Source: Paraburkholderia largidicola (GTDB lineage Bacteria; Pseudomonadota; Gammaproteobacteria; Burkholderiales; Burkholderiaceae). From it: a stretch of 64,000 bases of DNA. Of this stretch, positions 36,130-45,761 are shown piece after piece. Position numbers and translations under genes: made by a program. The notes beneath the pieces were generated by a model. It did not search any database, was not told the DNA's origin, and saw only the letters and a program-made list of their open reading frames with translations. Within the stretch, counting starts at the first letter, position 1. Every line of letters begins with the position of its first letter. The DNA is taken from positions 682,001 to 746,000 of the forward strand of contig NZ_AP023176.1 in assembly GCF_013426895.1 (NCBI RefSeq), given 5' to 3'.

Positions 36130-36508
36130 GTCTGTCTCCTTGCCGATGCTCGTCGCGCGCCGGCTTTGATCGAAACCTCCGGCATGCAGGAAACCATTCG
36201 TCATCCGAACCGTTTCGGTGCCGTATCGAGGCGAGCCGCCGCGTGGGATGCGTCGACCTTTACTTTTCGCTATTTCGAAAGTAATTTCGAATATATGGAT
36301 TGACTATAGGAGTCGGTTTTTGAGGTGTCAAGAATGGGTCAGCCCGCGGAGAACGTCGTCAAAGGCGCGTCAGGCGCTTGTCCAGCAAGGCTTCGCGGCT
36401 TTCTCAGGCACACACCAGGGCTTTCCATGAGCAGTCAGCGCTGGCGCAACCCGGCGTTTGGCCTATACTGAATTTCGAAATAGCAAATTACTTTTCGAAC
36501 ATACGAAA
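36130..36508. promoter_or_regulatory. MFS/IclR divergent control region with paired operators
   Basis: This 379-base gap contains a perfect palindrome TTCGAAA-GTAA-TTTCGAA at 36274-36291 on the MFS side. Related elements lie on the IclR side: TTTCGAAATAGC (36473-36484) and AAATTACTTTTCGAA (36485-36499), near-reverse complements of sequences around the first palindrome. A TATACT -10 (36464-36469) would start IclR transcription inside the second set. This fits IclR repressing itself and the MFS operon. The central part (about 36300-36450) shows nothing recognisable. Confidence 0.6.
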
Positions 36509-37240
36509 ATGAAACCAACCGATCGCGCACTGGGCATCTTCGAAGCATTCGAGGCGGAAGGGCGTCCGATGACGCTCAGCGAACTCGCCGAGGCGGCCGG
36601 TTTGCCTGTCAGCACGAGTCACGGCATCGTGCGCGTGCTGCTCGAACGCGGCTACCTGTACCTGACGAGCCGAAGAAAGGACCTCTTTCCAACGCGTCGC
36701 CTGTACGACATGGCCGCAAAAATCATCGCCAACGATCCCTACCTCGAACGCATCGAGCCGCAGCTTCAGACGCTGCGCGATGCGACGCAGGAAACCGTGA
36801 TCGTCGGCAAGCGGCAGCACGACGAGATCGTCTATCTGAGCGTGCTCGAAGGGCCGCAGACGATCCGCTACAGCTCGGCGGCGGGCGCGTTGAAACCGCT
36901 GCATTCGACGTCGATCGGCAAGGCGATGCTGAGCCGTGTCGATGCCACCGAACTTCGCCGCTTCCTGGCGCAGGCCGCGCTGACGAGCGTCACCGACAAC
37001 ACCTTGACCTCCGCCGACGACCTGTTCGACGACATCGCGCAATCGCGTGAGAAGGGCTTTTTCGTGACGCGCGGCGAGAGCGTCAGCGACGTGTTCGCGA
37101 TCGCGGTGCCCGTCGATGTGAATCGCGACGTGCTGGGCATTGCCGTCGCCGGGCCGCGCCATCGCATGGAAGATCAGATCGAGCGGATCGGCGCGGTGCT
37201 GCTCGAAGCGAAGCGTTCGATCGAAGCGGGCGGTCATTGA
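36509..37240 (+). CDS. IclR-family regulator
   Basis: A 243-residue IclR regulator. The N-terminal winged HTH is at about residues 5-60 (ALGIFEAFEAEGRPMTLSELAEAAGLPVSTSHGIVRVLLERGYL). The C-terminal effector domain includes the family pattern LHSTSIGKAMLSRV and the GESVSDVFAIAVPV loop. The ATG chosen gives MKPTDRALGIF; upstream codons lie in the operator region. The stop overlaps the start of the crotonase gene (TGATG), so the regulator is transcribed with the B12-mutase operon. The effector is probably a substrate or CoA ester of that pathway. Confidence 0.9.
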   Translation: MKPTDRALGIFEAFEAEGRPMTLSELAEAAGLPVSTSHGIVRVLLERGYLYLTSRRKDLFPTRRLYDMAAKIIANDPYLERIEPQLQTLRDATQETVIVGKRQHDEIVYLSVLEGPQTIRYSSAAGALKPLHSTSIGKAMLSRVDATELRRFLAQAALTSVTDNTLTSADDLFDDIAQSREKGFFVTRGESVSDVFAIAVPVDVNRDVLGIAVAGPRHRMEDQIERIGAVLLEAKRSIEAGGH

Positions 37241-38043
37241 TGAGCGGCGAAGTGTCGAGCGTGCTGACGAGCGTGCGCAGCGGCGTGCTGTACGTGACGA
37301 TCAACCGTCCGGACAAGCGCAACGCGCTGAATCGCGCGACGCTCGATGCCTTGCGCGAAACCTTCGCTGAGACTGCGCATGCCGCAGCGTTACACGCCGT
37401 CGTGCTGTCGGCGGCGGGCGATCGCAGCTTCGCGGCGGGCGGCGATCTGCGCGAATTCGACGCGCTGCGCACGCAAGCCGACGCCGCCGCGCTATTCGAC
37501 CACGCGGCCGCCGCGCTCGATGCGATCCGCGCGACGCCCGTGCCCGTGATCGCCGCATTGAACGGCACGGCGTTGGGCGGCGGCGCGGAACTGGCGATCG
37601 CGTGCGACTACCGCGTCGCGGCGGCGCACGCATGCATCGGCTTCGTGCAGGCGACGCTCGCCATCACCACAGGTTTCAGCGGCGGCAGCGATCTGTTCGC
37701 GCTGCTTGGCGCCGCGCGCGCGATGCGCGTGCTTGCCGATGCGCGTGTGCTCGAAGCAAACGAAGCGCTGACGCTCGGTCTACTCGACGACGTGTGCGCG
37801 CCAGGTCAACCGCTCGACGACTGTGTCGCGCAGTTCGTGAAGCCGTTCGTTGGCCGTCCGCCGCACGTGATTCGCGCGATGAAGCAGATTGCCGCCGCGC
37901 ATCGCAGCGCGTTGTCGCAAGCCACGCGCGCTGCCGAGCGCGCGGCTTTCGTCGCGACCTGGACGGCGCCCGCGCACTGGGAGCAGGCGCAAAAGTTTCT
38001 CGACCGGCAGCGCACGTCGACGGCAAGCGGGTCAACAAGCTAG
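37240..38043 (+). CDS. Crotonase-fold protein, possible acyl-CoA decarboxylase
   Basis: A 267-residue enoyl-CoA hydratase/isomerase-family protein. The CoA and oxyanion motifs are present (NRPDKRNALN; FAAGGDLREF near 65-73; NGTALGGGAELAIACD near 108-123). The first catalytic Glu position is kept (Glu118), but the second Glu of true hydratases is replaced by Gln137 (IGFVQATL). Loss of that Glu is also seen in methylmalonyl-CoA decarboxylase (YgfG/ScpB). With the mutase, CoA-transferase and MeaB genes alongside, I infer decarboxylation of a 2-alkylmalonyl-CoA. A racemase/isomerase role is not excluded. Confidence 0.8.
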   Translation: MSGEVSSVLTSVRSGVLYVTINRPDKRNALNRATLDALRETFAETAHAAALHAVVLSAAGDRSFAAGGDLREFDALRTQADAAALFDHAAAALDAIRATPVPVIAALNGTALGGGAELAIACDYRVAAAHACIGFVQATLAITTGFSGGSDLFALLGAARAMRVLADARVLEANEALTLGLLDDVCAPGQPLDDCVAQFVKPFVGRPPHVIRAMKQIAAAHRSALSQATRAAERAAFVATWTAPAHWEQAQKFLDRQRTSTASGSTS

Positions 38044-38088
38044 CCCGAGTCGCGCCGTTCAGCCACCGCAAGAAAGGAGCGTCACAGC

Positions 38089-39710
<1,622 letters not shown>

Positions 39711-39714
<4 letters not shown>

Positions 39715-40175
39715 ACAGCACGAGCAGCAAGTCCGCCGATCCGTCCGTCGCTGCCGGCGCAACAGTCCGAAGCCCGCATGCGCCGCTCAAGGGCAAGCGC
39801 ATTCTCGTCGCCAAGCCGGGACTCGACGGGCACGACATCGGCGCGAAAGTGATCGCGCTCGCGTTGCGCGATGCGGGCGCGAGCGTGATCTACACCGGCT
39901 TGCGCAAGAGCCCGGAGTACATCGCGCGGATTGCCGTCGATGAAGACGTCGATGCCGTCGGTCTGTCCATTCTCTCGGGCAGTCACAACGAACTCGTCGC
40001 GCGCACGGTCGAACTGCTCGCGGATCAGGGCGCGGGCGCGATTCCCGTGTTCGTCGGCGGCACGATTCCCGCCGACGATCGCGCGGCTTTCCTGAAGGCG
40101 GGCATACGCGGCGTATTCACCAGCGACATGCCGCTCGACGACGTGATCGACGCCGTCGCGAAGGTGCTGGGATGA
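39711..40175 (+). CDS. B12-dependent acyl-CoA mutase, small (cobalamin-binding) subunit
   Basis: A 154-residue cobalamin-binding subunit. It has the base-off motif DxHxxG as LDGHDIG (Asp39, His41, Gly44), then LSILSGSH and FVGGTIP, the standard Rossmann-like B12 fold of mutase C-terminal domains. It is separate here, as in isobutyryl- and hydroxyisobutyryl-CoA mutases, whereas E. coli ScpA carries the domain fused. A 33-residue Ser/Ala-rich leader precedes the fold. It overlaps the large-subunit stop (ATGA), implying coupled translation and a fixed ratio. Confidence 0.92.
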
Positions 40176-41350
40176 ACGCGCCCGGTTTCGCCGCGCCCGA
40201 CGACACGCCGCATGGCCGCGCGTCGGGCGGACCGCTCGCGGGGATACGCGTGATCGAAATCGGCCACATGCTGATGGGCCCGTACTGCGGAATGCTGCTC
40301 GCCGATCTCGGCGCCGAGGTGATCAAGATCGAGCCTCCCGAAGGCGACATCGGGCGTTCGATCAGTCCGCACACGATCGGCCCGCACAACGCGTATTTCG
40401 CCAGCCTGAACCGCAACAAGCAGAGCGTCGTGCTGGATCTCGCAAGCGAAAGCGGCAAGCACGCGCTCGCAGCGATGGTGCGCGATGCGCACGCGCTCGT
40501 GACGAACCTGCGGCCGTCCGCGATCCGCAAGCTCGGCCTCACGTACGACCGGCTGCGCGAGCACAACGAGCGGATCGTCTGCGTCGCGCTGACGGGCTTC
40601 GGTCTCGACAGTCCGAATGCCGAATTGCCCGCCTACGACTACGTGATCCAGGCGCTCACGGGCATCATGCATCTGACGGGCGATCCCGATGGTCCGCCGA
40701 CCAAGGCCGGCTTCTCGACCGTCGACAACTCGACGGGCATCATGGGCGCCGTCGGCCTGCTGGCGAAGATCGTCGAAGGGCGTGGCGGCCAGGTCGACAT
40801 TGCGATGTTCGACGTGATGGTCTCGCAGCTCAACTACGTCGCAGGCGCCGCGCTCAACGGCGGCGAGCAGCCTTCGCGGCATGCGCTGTCGTCGCATCCC
40901 TATATCGTGCCGGCGCAACTGTTCCGCACGCGCGACGACTGGCTGATGCTGTTCATCACGCACGACAACTTCTGGCGCATCTTCGCGCAACGCGTCGGGC
41001 ATCCCGAGTGGATCACGCAGACGGGCTTCGCGACGATGGCGGAACGGCGCGCGCATCGCGACGCGGTAATCGGTGCGCTGTCCGAGATGTTCGCGGGCGA
41101 GACCACGCAGCATTGGCTCGATGCGCTGGCTTCGTCGGGCGTCGTGGTGTCGCGGCTCGCGTCGATTGCCGAGGCGCTCGAGAGCGCGCAGGCGCAGGCG
41201 CGCGGGCTCGTCGTGGAGATCGAATCGGAAGCGGGGCCGCTGAAGGTGGTGGGCAACCCGATTCATATCGACGGCGTTCACACGCGGTATGGCTTGCCGC
41301 CGCTGCTGGGCGAACACACGTCGGCGTGGTGCGGCGAGGTGTCGACATGA
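40172..41350 (+). CDS. CaiB/BaiF (type III) CoA-transferase
   Basis: A 392-residue class III CoA-transferase. It opens GPLAGIRVIEIGHMLMGPYCGMLLADLGAEVIKIE. The catalytic Asp (equivalent to Asp169 of formyl-CoA transferase) is probably Asp185 in AGFSTVDNSTGIMG. Such enzymes move CoA between carboxylates through an aspartyl-CoA thioester. In this operon it should activate the imported dicarboxylate, using the CoA of a pathway product or of succinyl-CoA. Four-base overlaps join it to the genes on both sides. The specific acid is not readable. Confidence 0.9.
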   Translation: MNAPGFAAPDDTPHGRASGGPLAGIRVIEIGHMLMGPYCGMLLADLGAEVIKIEPPEGDIGRSISPHTIGPHNAYFASLNRNKQSVVLDLASESGKHALAAMVRDAHALVTNLRPSAIRKLGLTYDRLREHNERIVCVALTGFGLDSPNAELPAYDYVIQALTGIMHLTGDPDGPPTKAGFSTVDNSTGIMGAVGLLAKIVEGRGGQVDIAMFDVMVSQLNYVAGAALNGGEQPSRHALSSHPYIVPAQLFRTRDDWLMLFITHDNFWRIFAQRVGHPEWITQTGFATMAERRAHRDAVIGALSEMFAGETTQHWLDALASSGVVVSRLASIAEALESAQAQARGLVVEIESEAGPLKVVGNPIHIDGVHTRYGLPPLLGEHTSAWCGEVST

Positions 41351-42255
41351 GCGGCGCAGCGGATGCCACTGCCGGCGTCGCGCGCCGTCAGTTGGCGCGC
41401 GATCTGTCGAAGCTCGCGCGCGCGAGCGTCGCCGAGTCGTTGCATCTGTTGCGGGACAACTGCGTCAGGCCCGCGCGCCGCATCGGCTTCACGGGGCCGC
41501 CGGGCGCGGGCAAGAGCACATTGATCGGCCGCCTGGCGAAGGCGCGCGCGGCGCGCGGCGAATCCATCGCAATCATCGCCATCGACCCGAGCAGTCCCAC
41601 GACCTCGGGCGCGCTGCTCGGCGACCGCGTGAGGATGGATGCCGTGCTCGCCGACACGGACGTCTTCATTCGTTCGCTGCCGAGCGGCTGGTCCGCCGAC
41701 GGTCTCTCGGACAATCTGGCCGACGTGCTCGCTGCCGTCGAAGCCGATGGTTTCGCGGAAATCCTGCTCGAAACGGTCGGGGTGGGGCAAGTGGAAAACG
41801 GCGCGCGCGCACTCGTCGACACGCTGGTGCTGACGATGGGCCCGCACTCGGGCGACCAGATCCAGGCGATGAAAGCAGGCGTGCTGGAGACGGCCGACAT
41901 CGTCGTCGTCAACAAATGCGATTTGCCGGGCGCCGAGCGCGTCGCGCAGGACATCGGCAACGTGCTCGAACGCAATCGCGCGAACGGGCGGCGCGTGGCG
42001 CCCGTCGTGTTGACGCGGGCGAACGATGAAGCATCGATTGCGCAACTCTCCGCCGAGATCGACGCGCACACGGCATGGCGTGCCGCGCATGTGGACGCAG
42101 CGCACGCCGACGAGTTGCGCAAGCGCTTTCACGTGCGCAGTCTGCTGACGCGCCGCGTGGCCGAACTCATCGATACCTTGCCTGCCGACGCGCGCACGGC
42201 ATCGGTTGCCGAGCTGTATGCGTGCATCGCGAAGCAGATAGGCGGTTCGGGATGA
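41347..42255 (+). CDS. meaB: MeaB/ArgK-type GTPase, mutase chaperone
   Basis: A 302-residue G3E-family P-loop GTPase. Walker A is GPPGAGKST (50-58), followed by IAIDPSSPTTSGALLGDRVRM, the ETVGVGQ switch segment and NKCD as guanine-binding motif. MeaB proteins gate cobalamin loading and protect or reactivate B12-dependent acyl-CoA mutases. Its location two genes after the mutase small subunit, overlapping the CoA-transferase stop (ATGA), supports service to this mutase. The longer open frame begins far upstream but that part lies inside the CoA-transferase gene. Confidence 0.93.
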   Translation: MSGAADATAGVARRQLARDLSKLARASVAESLHLLRDNCVRPARRIGFTGPPGAGKSTLIGRLAKARAARGESIAIIAIDPSSPTTSGALLGDRVRMDAVLADTDVFIRSLPSGWSADGLSDNLADVLAAVEADGFAEILLETVGVGQVENGARALVDTLVLTMGPHSGDQIQAMKAGVLETADIVVVNKCDLPGAERVAQDIGNVLERNRANGRRVAPVVLTRANDEASIAQLSAEIDAHTAWRAAHVDAAHADELRKRFHVRSLLTRRVAELIDTLPADARTASVAELYACIAKQIGGSG

Positions 42256-42314
42256 CGCCAGCGTAGCGACACATCATCCCGCACAACGACAAACCAGGAT
42301 GGAAGGAGACGCGG

Positions 42315-43334
42315 ATGAAACAACTTCGTTTTTTGATGACGACGCTGGTAGCGGCTGTCGCGTGCACATTCGCCGCGTTGCCCGCCGCGCAGGCCGACGA
42401 CACGATCACGCTGAAGATGGCGCATCAATGGCCTGATGATCCGAACGACTACGTCGTGCAGACAGGCAAGAAGTTTGCGCAGGAAGTGATGCAGCGCTCG
42501 GGTGGCAAGATCCATATCGACATCTTTCCCGCCGAGTCGCTGGTGAAGGCGCTCAACATGCATACGGCGCTACGCAGCGGCAGTGTCGATCTGGCGATCT
42601 ACCCGTACATCTACGCAGCGGGTGCGGTGTCGCAGATGAACCTGATCCTGTTGCCCGGCCTCTGGAAGACACCCGACGACGTCTATCGCTTCCGTACCTC
42701 GGCGCCGTGGCGAGAACTCGAAACGAAGCTCGAAGCGTACGGCTTCAAGACCTTGTGCTGGATACAGATATCGGGCGGCATGGCATCGAAGGGAAAACCC
42801 GTCAACATACCCGCCGATCTCGAGAAAACCAAGGTACGCGGCGCGGGCAAGATGATGGAAGCGGCGTTGCAGAGCGCGGGCGCGAGCACGGTATCGATGG
42901 CGTCGTCGGAAACCTATAACGCGATGCAACTCGGTCTGCTCGACGGGTTGTGGACCTCGTCGGGCACCTTCGGCTCGTACCGTCTCTACGAAGTGGCCAA
43001 GTACTACGACTCGCCCGAGCAGTACAGCATCTACTACACGATCGAGCCGATCGCGATCAGCATGAAGACCTGGAACAAGCTGACGCCGGCGCAACAGAAG
43101 ATCATGACGGACGTCGGGCAAAGCCTCGAACAAAGTGCGTTCGAAGGCGCGAAGGCCGACGACCGCCGCGTCGCGCAACTCTTTGCCAGCCATGGCGTGC
43201 AAATCCACAAGATGACGCTCGACGAATGGACGCAGTGGCAGAAGCTGTTCCAGCAGGTCAGCTTCACGAAGTTCCGCAACGAAGTGCCAGACGGCGCGCG
43301 GCTGCTCGATCAGAGCGTCGCGCTCTACAAGTAG
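42315..43334 (+). CDS. TRAP transporter solute-binding protein (DctP)
   Basis: A 339-residue periplasmic binding protein of the DctP type. The signal peptide ends PAAQA (about residue 27), followed by DDTITLKMAHQWPDDPND. The conserved ligand region KVRGAGKMMEAALQSAGAS contains the carboxylate-clamping Arg. It supplies a carboxylate to the DctQM membrane unit. GGAAGGAGAC precedes the ATG. It follows the MeaB gene after 59 bases on the same strand, so the imported acid is most likely the substrate of the CoA-transferase/mutase enzymes. Confidence 0.92.
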   Translation: MKQLRFLMTTLVAAVACTFAALPAAQADDTITLKMAHQWPDDPNDYVVQTGKKFAQEVMQRSGGKIHIDIFPAESLVKALNMHTALRSGSVDLAIYPYIYAAGAVSQMNLILLPGLWKTPDDVYRFRTSAPWRELETKLEAYGFKTLCWIQISGGMASKGKPVNIPADLEKTKVRGAGKMMEAALQSAGASTVSMASSETYNAMQLGLLDGLWTSSGTFGSYRLYEVAKYYDSPEQYSIYYTIEPIAISMKTWNKLTPAQQKIMTDVGQSLEQSAFEGAKADDRRVAQLFASHGVQIHKMTLDEWTQWQKLFQQVSFTKFRNEVPDGARLLDQSVALYK

Positions 43335-43343
43335 GAGAACGGC

Positions 43344-43892
43344 ATGCGCGGGCCGCTCGATCGTGTGGTGCATCTGCTCGATGTCTTTTTCAAGGGCGTC
43401 GCGCTGTCGGCGGGCGTCGCGGCGATCGCGACAGTCGCGGTGATTTCGTACGGCGTGCTGGCCCGCGAGGCATTGCATCTGTCAGATGTGTGGGTGACGG
43501 AGGTCACGACCTATCTGATGGCGTACATGACCTTCGTCGGCACGGCGGCGCTCGCGTGGCAGTCGCGTCACCTGAAGATCGACGTGCTTGGTCATCATCT
43601 GGGCGAAGGCGGCAGGCGCGTGCTCGCGGCGTTCTCGACGCTCGTGATGTCGGTTGTTGCCGTCGTGATCGCGGTGCTGGCCGTGCAGTTCTGGTGGGAC
43701 GCGTACACGAGCGGCGAGCGTTCGTGGGGCATGTTCTCGTTGCCGCTGTGGATTCCGTATCTGTGTCTCGTCGCCGGCGCGCTGCTGCTGTCGCTCGTGC
43801 AACTGGTGCGGCTCGCGACCATCGTCTTCGCGCGCCGCGAACTCGCGCACGATCTGTCCGTCGACGAACTCGCGCTCGGGAGAGACAAGTGA
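43344..43892 (+). CDS. TRAP transporter small membrane subunit (DctQ)
   Basis: A 182-residue protein with four membrane helices. The family pattern VTEVTTYLMAYMTFVGTAALAWQSRHLKIDVLG is in the middle. The small subunit stabilises the large permease. It starts nine bases after the DctP stop with AGGAG upstream, and its stop overlaps the DctM start (GTGA). Confidence 0.9.
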   Translation: MRGPLDRVVHLLDVFFKGVALSAGVAAIATVAVISYGVLAREALHLSDVWVTEVTTYLMAYMTFVGTAALAWQSRHLKIDVLGHHLGEGGRRVLAAFSTLVMSVVAVVIAVLAVQFWWDAYTSGERSWGMFSLPLWIPYLCLVAGALLLSLVQLVRLATIVFARRELAHDLSVDELALGRDK

Positions 43893-45184
43893 CCCAGCTA
43901 TTCATCGGCGCCGGGATGTTCGGCGGCCTGCTCGCGGTATTGTCGTTCGGCGTGCCGATCGCGTTCGCGCTGCTGTTCGTCGCGCTGGTCTCGCTGTTCG
44001 TCACGGGCGGCGGCTGGGACGCGCTGAACCTGATTCCGAGCACGTACTGGGGCTCGGTCGCGACGTTCACGCTGACCTCCGTGCCGATGTTCATGTTCAT
44101 GGGCGCGATCGTGTCGGCGTCGGGCATGGGCGCGCGACTGTACAGCGCGCTCGCGACGATCCTCGATGGCGTGCCGGGCGGTCTCGCCGTCGCGACCACG
44201 CTGGCGTGCGGCGTGATGGCGGCCGTATCGGGATCGAGCGTGGCGACGGCGGCGGCGATCGGCGGGTTCGCGGTGTCGGAGATGCGCCGGCATGGTCTGC
44301 CAGCCGGGCAGGCGTGCGGCTCGGTCGCGGCGGGCGGGACGCTGGGCATTCTGCTGCCGCCGAGCATTCCTCTCATCGTCTATAGCGTGATTGCCGAGCA
44401 GTCGATCGGCCGCCTGTTCGTCGCGACGCTCGTGCCGGGCGCGATCATGGCGACAGCCTTTGCGCTCTATCAGATGGCGCTCGCGCTGCGGCGCAAATCG
44501 CGCGGCGAAGCGCGCAGGCGTCCGCTCGCGCCGCTTCGCGCGCGCATCGTCGCGTTGAAGGATATCGGCCCGTTCGCGCTGCTGATCCTGATCATCCTCG
44601 GTTCGCTGTACCGCGGACTCGCGACGCCGCAGGAGGCGGCATCGCTGGGCATCATCGCGAGCCTGATTCTCGCGGGCGTCGTGTATCGCGAACTGAGCTG
44701 GCGCAAGTTTCACGAGATTCTCGTGAGCGCGGCACAGAGCAGCGTGATGATACTCGCCGTGATTTCATCCGCGATCGTGTTCGGCTATGTGATGACGACG
44801 AGCCAGGTCGCGTCGTCGCTCACGCAGGCCGTGGCGGGCGCGCACGTCGCGCCGTGGGTGCTGTTCGTCAGCATCAATCTGTTGCTGATTTTTCTCGGCT
44901 GCTTCATGGAGACCATCGCGATCATCGTCGTGACGATGCCCGTGCTCGTGCCCGTGGTGCAGGCGTATCACTGGAACCTGATCTGGTTCGGCGTCGTCGT
45001 GGTCATCAATATGGAAATGGCGCTGATCCATCCCCCCGTCGGGCTCAATCTGTTCGTCGTGCAAAGCGTGGCGCCGGACGTGCCGCTACGACGTATCGTG
45101 CTCGGCACGCTGCCGTATGTGTTCATCATGGCCGGCGTACTGGCGCTGATCGGCGTCTTTCCACGACTGACAAGCCTGCTGTAA
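43889..45184 (+). CDS. TRAP transporter large permease (DctM)
   Basis: A 431-residue sodium-coupled permease with about twelve membrane helices. Typical stretches are SVPMFMFMGAIVSASGMGARLY, AVSGSSVATAAAIGGFAVSEMRRHG, GGTLGILLPPSIPLIVYSVIAEQSIGRLF and VNMEMALIHPPVGLNLFVVQ-type sequence near the end. It starts at GTG overlapping the DctQ stop. The open frame extends about 310 codons upstream, but that stretch is antisense-like shadow of DctP/DctQ. It is the last gene of the IclR-to-TRAP operon. Confidence 0.92.
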   Translation: MTQLFIGAGMFGGLLAVLSFGVPIAFALLFVALVSLFVTGGGWDALNLIPSTYWGSVATFTLTSVPMFMFMGAIVSASGMGARLYSALATILDGVPGGLAVATTLACGVMAAVSGSSVATAAAIGGFAVSEMRRHGLPAGQACGSVAAGGTLGILLPPSIPLIVYSVIAEQSIGRLFVATLVPGAIMATAFALYQMALALRRKSRGEARRRPLAPLRARIVALKDIGPFALLILIILGSLYRGLATPQEAASLGIIASLILAGVVYRELSWRKFHEILVSAAQSSVMILAVISSAIVFGYVMTTSQVASSLTQAVAGAHVAPWVLFVSINLLLIFLGCFMETIAIIVVTMPVLVPVVQAYHWNLIWFGVVVVINMEMALIHPPVGLNLFVVQSVAPDVPLRRIVLGTLPYVFIMAGVLALIGVFPRLTSLL

Positions 45185-45234
45185 CGCGTATTCCTGGGGC
45201 CGCCAGAAAAGTGTACCGGCCCTGAATGTTGATG

Positions 45235-45279
45235 TTGCGGTGCGACAAAAACCAGCCTATAACCATCCATATGGATGGT
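45235..45279 (+). promoter_or_regulatory. Promoter with perfect operator palindrome, RHH gene
   Basis: -35 TTGCGG (45235-45240), a 17-base spacer and -10 TATAAC (45258-45263) are followed at once by the perfect 18-bp palindrome ACCATCCATATGGATGGT (45262-45279). It covers the expected transcription start, with a further GGATGG near 45284. A ribbon-helix-helix protein encoded 15 bases later is the likely binder, giving autorepression. Confidence 0.72.
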
Positions 45280-45293
45280 GAGAGGATGGAAAA

Positions 45294-45719
45294 ATGAAGA
45301 AGCCCACAGCACTCGAGCCGGTTCGTCCCAAAGGCGGCGAGTCGGAAAAAATCACGATCAACCTCGGCCCCGTCGATCTCGGGCAGATCGATCTGCTGGT
45401 CGAGGAAGGCTTTTATTCGAACCGGACCGACCTGATCCGGACAGCCATTCGCAACCAGCTTGCTCTTCATGCGCAGGTCGTGCAGGAAACAGTGACGCGC
45501 CGTGCGCTCGTGCTCGGACTGCAGCACTTTTCGCGGCAGGATCTCGAGGCGGTTCGCGCTGCGCGCCAGCGCCTCACCATTCAGGTGCTGGGACTCGCCA
45601 GCATCGCGACCGACGTCACGCCCGAGCTTGCGCTCGCCACCATCGAAAGCGTCACGGTGCTCGGCGCCTTTCACGCTTCGCCTGCCGTCAAGACGGCGCT
45701 CGCTGACAGAATCCACTGA
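45294..45719 (+). CDS. Ribbon-helix-helix (CopG-like) regulator
   Basis: A 141-residue protein. Its residues about 18-60 (EKITINLGPVDLGQIDLLVEEGFYSNRTDLIRTAIRNQL) form a ribbon-helix-helix DNA-binding domain: a beta strand binding the major groove, then two helices. The C-terminal half is helical and of unknown role, perhaps ligand or oligomer contacts. The operator palindrome over its own promoter supports autoregulation. It is probably co-transcribed with the PHB depolymerase-like gene 42 bases downstream, so it may link polymer use to a metabolic signal. GAGGATGG lies upstream of the ATG. Confidence 0.82.
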   Translation: MKKPTALEPVRPKGGESEKITINLGPVDLGQIDLLVEEGFYSNRTDLIRTAIRNQLALHAQVVQETVTRRALVLGLQHFSRQDLEAVRAARQRLTIQVLGLASIATDVTPELALATIESVTVLGAFHASPAVKTALADRIH

Positions 45720-45761
45720 TCAGGCGATGCAATACCCACTTCCGCTAACCGGACACATACG

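Noticed and set aside
42950..43888. N-terminal extension of the DctM frame suggesting a 744-residue fusion
   Set aside because: The extra codons overlap DctP and DctQ in another frame and have shadow composition; a GTG start overlapping the DctQ stop is normal for this operon type.
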